Shown here in pieces: positions 7,649-13,094 of a DNA stretch of 13,094 bases. This DNA is from Larix sibirica. Lineage: Eukaryota > Streptophyta > Pinopsida > Pinales > Pinaceae. Positions within the stretch are counted from its first letter, which is position 1. Each line of letters begins with the position of its first letter. The stretch is taken from NCBI GenBank assembly GCA_004151065.3, contig NWUY0300064201.1:3571-16664 (forward strand), written 5' to 3'. The notes beneath the pieces were generated by a model. The model did no database searches. It was not told the origin of the DNA and saw only the letters and a program-made list of their open reading frames with translations. The position numbers were made by a program, and so were the translations under genes.

Positions 7649-8845
7649 CTGTTGCAAGTAAAAAAATGCACACATTACAGTTGTCCAATTCTGAACATAT
7701 GAAAAAGTTCCCCTAACAAAAGTTAATATCTTAGAAATGGCTCTGTTATGTGCATAGGCTGCAGGTAAGTTTTTTTTTAATTATCTTTATCCCATCATGA
7801 ATAACTCACATTTAACAAGATATACAATATATGTTTACAATGATGCCATATTTCCAATACAAATAATATATAAAGGCCAGATATTGTTAGCAAAATTCAT
7901 GTATAAGTAGAAGAGACGTGTTAAAAAAACCAACAATGTAGTGGAGGAAGATCACCATCTTCATAATTAGGTTTCTTTAGGTTTAGTTTGATTTAAATTG
8001 ATTTTGAAGCAATTAAATAAAAACTTCTCTATATACAACATATAGAGGCCTCAATGAAAGATGAGGTAGCCCTATGAATTTTAAAATAATTCATATTATA
8101 TATCTCTGGAACAGCTAGGCCATTTTTCTTTGCTATTTGATTTATATGTAGTTTGCATAAAATAAATTGGAAGGAAACTATCAAACACAATGATAAAACA
8201 TATAAATGAAGAAAACAAATGACATGGCCTTAGTAGTTGTGCGGTGGAAGTAAATCTGATAGTAAACATCTTGAGAAAGTTTCTTATCATACCAAAATAT
8301 TATCACAAATTTGATAAAGTGCACTATGATCCATCAATCTACCTTAATGTAATTTATGTTCTCACGTCAAGCATAGTCTTTTTGCAAATGCCCATGCTTA
8401 TCATCATTAGTAGCTCTAAAGCAAAAATTAGCTTGTAACTATTAGACAAGATCATGCAAAAAGCAACAAAATTGAATTGGCAATGAATTCTTCACTATAA
8501 TTTCTATGGAAAACATTGTGTCCTCATATTAGAATGCTTGGAATCTTTCTTTTGATATTTGGAAATGTTGAAATTTGAGAAAAAACCATACATCAATCAT
8601 AATAGAGTACAACTTTTATTAGTCATAGGAGATAAACTTGAGTGTGTGAGATCAACTTAAGTAGTAGCGGTTTCATATATATTTCAAAAGAAGTTATCTC
8701 CATATTGAAAAAATCCCCATCGATGCTCATTTCCATGCAAGAAGCATGTCCATTGATGAAATGGTAGAGAAAATCCTTTGAAACATTTAGGAATGATTTC
8801 TAACAAATTCCAGTATGAAAATATCACTTTTATAATGCTAAACAT
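7649..8845. other. AT-rich non-coding stretch
   Basis: Mostly AT-rich with no convincing exon. A short piece around 7765-7725 (minus, after CTTACCTGCAG) reads HITEPFLRY, which faintly recalls the sucrose synthase EPLLDFLR block that should lie upstream of 7648, but it is too short to call. Confidence 0.5.
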
Positions 8846-8959
8846 TTTTTTTATCAATGGTGGCCCACAACGTTTACTCTTTTGAAGGGATGCCAAATTG
8901 CATCCTTGATTGACCTGTCTGTCATTGTTTTTGCACCTCGCTAGGGTGTCATTGGGATA
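8846..8959 (-). pseudogene. Possible single exon of an unidentified gene
   Basis: On the minus strand a good acceptor (TTTGTTGTTTCAG) is followed from 8959 by 38 open codons: YPNDTLARCKNNDRQVNQG, then CNLASLQKSKRCGPPLIKK. Their composition is protein-like and the local GC is higher than the surroundings. The open frame continues to 8684, but that part is Phe/Trp-rich and looks like chance. No donor was found at the end and I do not recognise the family. It fits the general pattern of minus-strand exon pieces here, but the call is tentative. Confidence 0.3.
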
Positions 8960-10165
8960 CTGAAACAACAAAGTTGAGGGATATTACCACAATGTATCGT
9001 GTATAGGTGTTAAACACATTCACCCTAAAAATTAAAGATGGGCACATATGCATGGTGGCTAGTAAATTCAAGTGGACTGGCTTAGTAGAATAATTGTGTG
9101 TATGCAAATTTGCAAAATCGATTTAGAATGATTTTGTACAAGTTGTGTAAAGGACAAGGGCAAAGACATATGTATGAATAAATTGTAGATTCAAATAGAC
9201 TTGTTTTGTTGTGAACATTTGATAAGCGTACCTATTTAGAGTATTTAATATTGGCAATAGAAGCATGTACAAACACCCACTCTGCCTTCTTGGAGTGAGT
9301 CAATGTTGAGTGGTTCATCATTATTTTTCCAATGTTGTAGCATGTCATGTCTCAAAGGGAAACAATTATTATCACTGTTCATGAGCCATCTTTTTTCCAA
9401 ACAATTGATCTAGGAGAAACAAAGATGGCCATTCCAATAAGGTTGACCATGAAGTTGAGTGGTGAATTTGGAGGTCATTGGTCATCTTAAAATTAAAGCA
9501 GTGCATTGGAACTAAGGGGAAGTCCTACGAGAAAGGTTGGATGTGGACGTCAAAGATAAGATGATCTCAAGATGGCTATTAAGGTGGTTGTGAGCAAAGT
9601 TGGTTGATTTGATTGTGCCATTAGTGAGTATGTACACATTACCAATTTCATTATGGGCATACAAGGAGGTTGCTTATTCATTGAAGGCGGAGATATCATG
9701 AAGCTCCTCTCCACAATAGTCAAGAAGGTCAAAGCCAAACACTTTACCCAAGCCTCTTCGGTTGGTGTACTCGTGGATGTTGTCTTACCAACTGCTCAGC
9801 CACGTATGGACAATTTTTTTGTAGTTGGGGTTAAGTGCTCTGAATGGATTAGTAGCAAGTGAAAGGTTTTGTGTTGGAGATGTTGACAGAGGAAATGCAA
9901 GTAGATATGCTTGTTTCCCAACAAAAGGGGGTTGGCTGCTTGAGGATCTGAGTTGCAATCTACTTTATGATGGCATATGAAGAGGGGTCGGGTTCCCTAT
10001 TAAGTCAAGCTTGCGATGGAGAAATTCAAGATCAAGAACTTTAAGAGTCTTGCTTTAAAGAAGGGAATTAGTGAAAGGAAAGGATAGAACAAAATTGTTT
10101 GAAGTATAATAATTGGCTATCAATACATATATAGTATTTGGTTTTGATTGTTTTGATTTTGAGTT

Positions 10166-10211
10166 TTGATACCTAAGTTGAGCCCTCGTTGATACCTGAG
10201 TTGAGGCCTTA
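10166..10211. repeat. 23-bp tandem repeat, two copies
   Basis: TTGATACCTAAGTTGAGCCC at 10166 and TTGATACCTGAGTTGAGGCC at 10189 abut each other and match at 19 of 23 positions. A small old duplication, of unknown origin. Confidence 0.8.
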
Positions 10212-10920
10212 TGTGTTTAATTTGATTGACTTTAGAGACATTAGAGATGGCGTATGGATGAATACAAAAGCTTTTGAGGATGTTGTGGTTGTAGTTACAA
10301 AGTGGGAAAATGAAAGGGGATAGCTTAATCCGCAGGTCGAATTGTGGTTAATAGAATCATTTAATCTCACAAGTCATGTGATTTTGTTCCTTGTAGAAGA
10401 TGTTGTTGATGTTGGTGTTGAGGTGGACATCTTTTTGTTCTTTTTTTCACATGGCATTATTGCATGCTTTATGTTTTTTTTGAGATATGCACTGAACAGA
10501 GTTGCAGTTTGAATATCCATTGCATGAAATCATGATGTACGCAATTTAACTTTAGCCTCTCATAGTTACCCAAAAGGAGTTGAGAAAAGTCAAATTGGGC
10601 ATTGCAAGCCACTAGGATGTTTTATAAGGTAGTTAACTTGATAGTCACATTTCTTCAAAGACCAATTAAAAAACATGATATTAATAACATGGACTTCATT
10701 ATTAGTGTGTTGGATGTATAAAGTGTTGTTCATGAGCCCTATTGTCAGAAACAAATGCAGAGCCAGAGTTGAAAGCACAACTTTGAAACACTATTCACAT
10801 GACAAAATCCAAATAAAATGTACCATAAATTAAAAATTGAAAACAATGGTAATTGCACCCACTTACAGTGGTTACTAACAATTATAGCAATACTTTAATT
10901 AGGTAAATTAATTATAGGAA

Positions 10921-11016
10921 TTTAAGATAACCACAACCAAAGGACATAGGCAGTTTATTGGGTGTTAAACTAATCTTTATGGTTTTAAGATAACTACAAA
11001 CAAAGGACTTGGGAAG
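10921..11016. repeat. Dispersed direct repeat, 63-bp spacing
   Basis: TTTAAGATAACCACAACCAA at 10921 and TTTAAGATAACTACAAACAA at 10984, each followed by AGGAC and a G-rich end. This is about 33 bp of similarity with several substitutions, and could be the relic of a longer tandem array. Confidence 0.7.
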
Positions 11017-11499
11017 GTTACAAAGAATCAAAATAAATCATTTACAATATGAAACATCATATAAAATGACCATAATAGTGTACTAACAGATGAAACATAC
11101 AATTCACAAAAGTATGAAGCACTCAATAATATTGTTATTGTAATTAACAAAATTGCATTTCCAGACAATGAAAAATAATACAGGAAGCCAAAATGTGTTT
11201 TATATGCAAATGCCTTTGGCAAATCTCAAATAATATGCACCAAACTTTACATGCATCTAAAATTCTCGAGTGGGAAGAATGAACATACTTTTTTCTTAAA
11301 AAATAACTACAAATTATATGAAAATAATCAAAAGTATGTATTGGGATACTTTAGCGAACATGAAACAAATATGTTGACATAAAAATACCAATCACTCTAC
11401 AAAACAAAAAAAAATTCCCTACAAAACTCCCTTACATACAAGATATCTCATTATTTCTAATCTTCATCTCCAACACCAATTGCAATCATGTTACAACAC

Positions 11500-12098
11500 T
11501 CATTTCCCAACTAAACTAGGAAACTGCCCTAGATTCCTCAATCCGAGGAGTAAGTTGGCCATCATTATTACCACCATTAACCACCTCTAAGAAAACCACC
11601 ATGATAACCACGACCACGTCCCCAACCCTGAGCTCGCTCACTGGAAGAATAGTAGTTTTCCCCTTCAACATGCTTTAGAAATTCATTAATTCTTATAGAC
11701 TTCAAAGGAATGAATCAAATCTTAGATAAGATATATCAAACAAGAACGAAAACCATAGATTGTGATGAACCTTTCCTCACCTTTCTAATCTTCTCATCTT
11801 TTTATGCATCCCTTCATCTGGCTACTTATTTCTTTGAGTTTTGAAAGAATATGCCAAACACACTATTTTAGTAGGAAACACAGCGACCAAAAGTTTGCAA
11901 AATTACATACCAAAACCATTGTATTGTCATAAGATAGAATTACCAAATTTATATATACATCGTCATTGTTTTCTTAACTGACAATTGTTGCATAGACTCA
12001 ATTTCCTTTGCATCAACCTTTCTTTCTTCTAACTTCATTTCCATCAAAGTCTTCCATTTCTCCTCCCACACTTTCTCATACTAACAAAGAGTCGTCTC
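11500..12098 (-). pseudogene. RGG-repeat / HABP4-type RNA-binding protein, 3' exons, decayed
   Basis: Plant RGGA-type proteins (Stm1/HABP4/SERBP1 family) bind RNA and ribosomes through a conserved central domain and C-terminal RGG repeats. Minus strand: acceptor TGTGCAATAG, then exon 12098-11944 reading ETTLC, stop, YEKVWEEKWKTLMEMKLEER, then KVDAKEIESMQQLSVKKT, matching the VTLEEYEKVLEEKRKAL...ERKVD.KEFESMQQL core. A one-base shift follows (NDDVYINL). A short exon ends DEKIRK at 11781 (5' edge uncertain, three stops) with donor GTGAGG. An 81-bp intron (11780-11700) leads to the last exon at 11699: SIRINEFLKHVEGENYY, then GWGRGRGYHGGFLRGG, a TAA at 11579-11577 after a frameshift, NNDGQLTPRIEE, another shift, and GQFPSLVGK with the family's natural stop (11502-11500). 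Upstream exons with the N-terminal half are absent. Confidence 0.9.
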
Positions 12099-12450
12099 CT
12101 ATTGCACACAAATATATCATCAATAAATTATGCATAGTGCATTCTCTAGGAAAAAGAGAGATGCATATTGCATCACATATAAAACCTTTCACTCTGTTAA
12201 CTTGTAAAGTTGGCATGACAAATATTTTCCAAATAATATAACACCTAGAACTAGCATGCTTTGATCTTATGAACTATATCATGTGGAACTAAAATCACCT
12301 GGAGAAATACATAGTCATGGCAATATAAGTTGCTAGCTATAATTAGTTGAACAATCTCGTTTCACTCTAATAATGACCACAACTCAATATTATAGCTTCA
12401 CTCCCCTTAATAATGGATAACTGAAATTAATTATCATAGATATTTAAAAT
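12099..12450. other. Non-coding gap between two gene fragments
   Basis: AT-rich, with no match to upstream exons of the RGG-protein gene or to downstream parts of the NAL1-type gene. The junction between the two captured pieces should lie in here, but no repeat or microhomology marks it clearly. Confidence 0.5.
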
Positions 12451-13034
12451 GTGATATTCAACAAATTCCAATATGTGATATTTCAAGAAAGAGAAACCAG
12501 GCCCTAGCACCTGCGGAGATTTAGAGTTCATGTCTCAAGAACAGACGGTAGCCTTTGGACATCAAGAAGCCATTGCTTATGCACCTTTCTAGACACAAAC
12601 ACAAGAATAACATGAATATTTGTCAGCACCCCTTATCTACTGCAAAGACCAATTGCAGTCCCAAGGCTATAACGACGTAGTATTTTGCTATGGAATGCTC
12701 CAATTGTCATAAAATCAAGCAATGTGCTATCTTGATGTCTGCTTGGTAGGTGCTCCAGTGTTTTTGAATATACTTCTTTCCTAATGTCGCCAAAATAAGT
12801 TGCTCTCTCCTCAGTGGTATTGTTAATATGGTTTGATGGAGGCCAGAGAAAGTAAGTTGCATTACTTTCATAATGATATCCACCTAATGCAAATGCCAGA
12901 AGAGGGGGACTGTTCGAACGTGGATGATGACCATAATTGCCAGTCATAATCTGTTCATGATCCAAGGCTGACTCTTTTGGTTGCATTATTCCTGAGTAAC
13001 ACCTACCTAGTCATAAAGCTCTCATGACATCCAT
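12451..13034 (-). pseudogene. NARROW LEAF 1 (NAL1)-type trypsin-like protein, 5' part only
   Basis: NAL1 is a plant trypsin-like Ser/Cys protease family that affects leaf width and vascular patterning. On the minus strand, ATG 12986 opens MQPKESALDHEQIMTG, then ESNATYFLWPPSN, ERATYFGDIRKEV and DSTLLDFMTIGAFHSKILRR, then YSLGTAIG, matching the conserved ESNAAYF.WPTS...RANYFGNLQ...LMTIRAFHSKILRRFSLGTAIGFRIRRG. The Arg expected in MTIRAFHS is Gly. A TAA at 12635-12633 replaces part of the RIRRG block, after which GVLTNIHVILVFVSRKVHKQ and WLLDVQRLPSVLE continue in frame to a TGA (12530-12528). After about 30 odd bases, GPG and LEF (12504-12451) fit GPGGVWCDVDVVEF. An in-frame ATG at 13034 may be the older start, followed by a TGA at 13013-13011. 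The protease catalytic region is absent. Confidence 0.9.
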
Positions 13035-13094
13035 CTCCTCACTAAACCTACATGCAACTACTTTTTAAGCTTCTTATTGATTTTCATTGCAACT
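13035..13094. other. Upstream of the NAL1-type start, window edge
   Basis: Probably 5' UTR or promoter of the NAL1-type copy. Too short to judge. Confidence 0.3.

Larger units (their letters stand above)
8960..11499. other. Long stretch without a recognised gene
   Basis: The part 9280-10050 is less AT-rich and contains a plus-strand open frame at 9653-9862 and several half-readable stretches on both strands, so it may be a very old transposon or gene relic that I could not identify. From 10400 to 11499 it is strongly AT-rich. A minus-strand stretch at about 10786-10720 (FNSGSAFVSDNRAHEQHF) is open but too short to judge. No tRNA, rRNA or clear element ends were seen. Confidence 0.4.

Noticed and set aside
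8684-8845. Continuation of the minus-strand frame beyond the candidate exon
   Set aside because: Phe/Trp/Ile-rich product of AT-rich DNA with no family features, probably chance.
9420-9570. Possible hAT transposase (DUF659-like SPL.NFMVN) on the minus strand
   Set aside because: Needs several indels and stops to read, and neither the preceding nor the following conserved hAT blocks could be found.
9653-9862. 69-codon plus-strand open frame
   Set aside because: No recognisable family, no splice signals that extend it, and opposite strand to all supported fragments.
1-13094. tRNA, rRNA, CRISPR or bacterial operon features
   Set aside because: No cloverleaf-like A/B boxes, rRNA blocks, spaced palindromic repeats or Shine-Dalgarno-led gene runs were seen. 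The content is plant nuclear in character.

Overview
The window looks like repeat-rich nuclear DNA of a seed plant. It is AT-rich, has no operon structure, carries a plant-type L1 LINE with a C-terminal RNase H domain, and holds broken pieces of plant protein genes with GT-AG introns still in place. The gene order and divergence would fit a gymnosperm, but that is a guess from memory of the families. No gene in the window is intact.

Every coding remnant I could support lies on the minus strand. From right to left (the direction of transcription): the 5' part of a NARROW LEAF 1 (NAL1)-type trypsin-like protein gene (about 13034-12451); the 3' exons of an RGG-repeat/HABP4-type nuclear RNA-binding protein gene (12098-11500); one unidentified exon (8959-8846); middle exons of a sucrose synthase gene (7648-6862); two unidentified exons sharing a clean 109-bp intron (6455-6164); a 5'-truncated L1-type LINE (5803-3696); the first coding exon, with upstream DNA, of an RRP6-like nuclear exosome exonuclease gene (3115-2444); and an unidentified coding stretch (1348-942). 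Each piece is only part of its parent gene. Several keep splice sites, and nearly all carry stops or frameshifts.

The LINE is the best-bounded object. It starts abruptly inside the reverse transcriptase domain, ends in a short A run, and is flanked by a perfect 12-bp direct repeat (3684-3695 and 5804-5815). This is the expected signature of target-primed reverse transcription with 5' truncation. Inside it the 3' half of the RT is missing, and a 17-bp repeat sits at the join.

The main idea from the window is that five or more unrelated gene fragments, all in one orientation and retaining introns, resemble the cargo of a gene-capturing DNA transposon (Helitron-like or Pack-type). I could not find the ends of such an element. 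The left end (about 300-670) has two degenerate direct repeats and a partial initiator-tRNA primer-binding site, suggesting an old Ty1/copia LTR. Long AT-rich tracts (5816-6163, 7649-8845, 8960-11499) show only small repeats.
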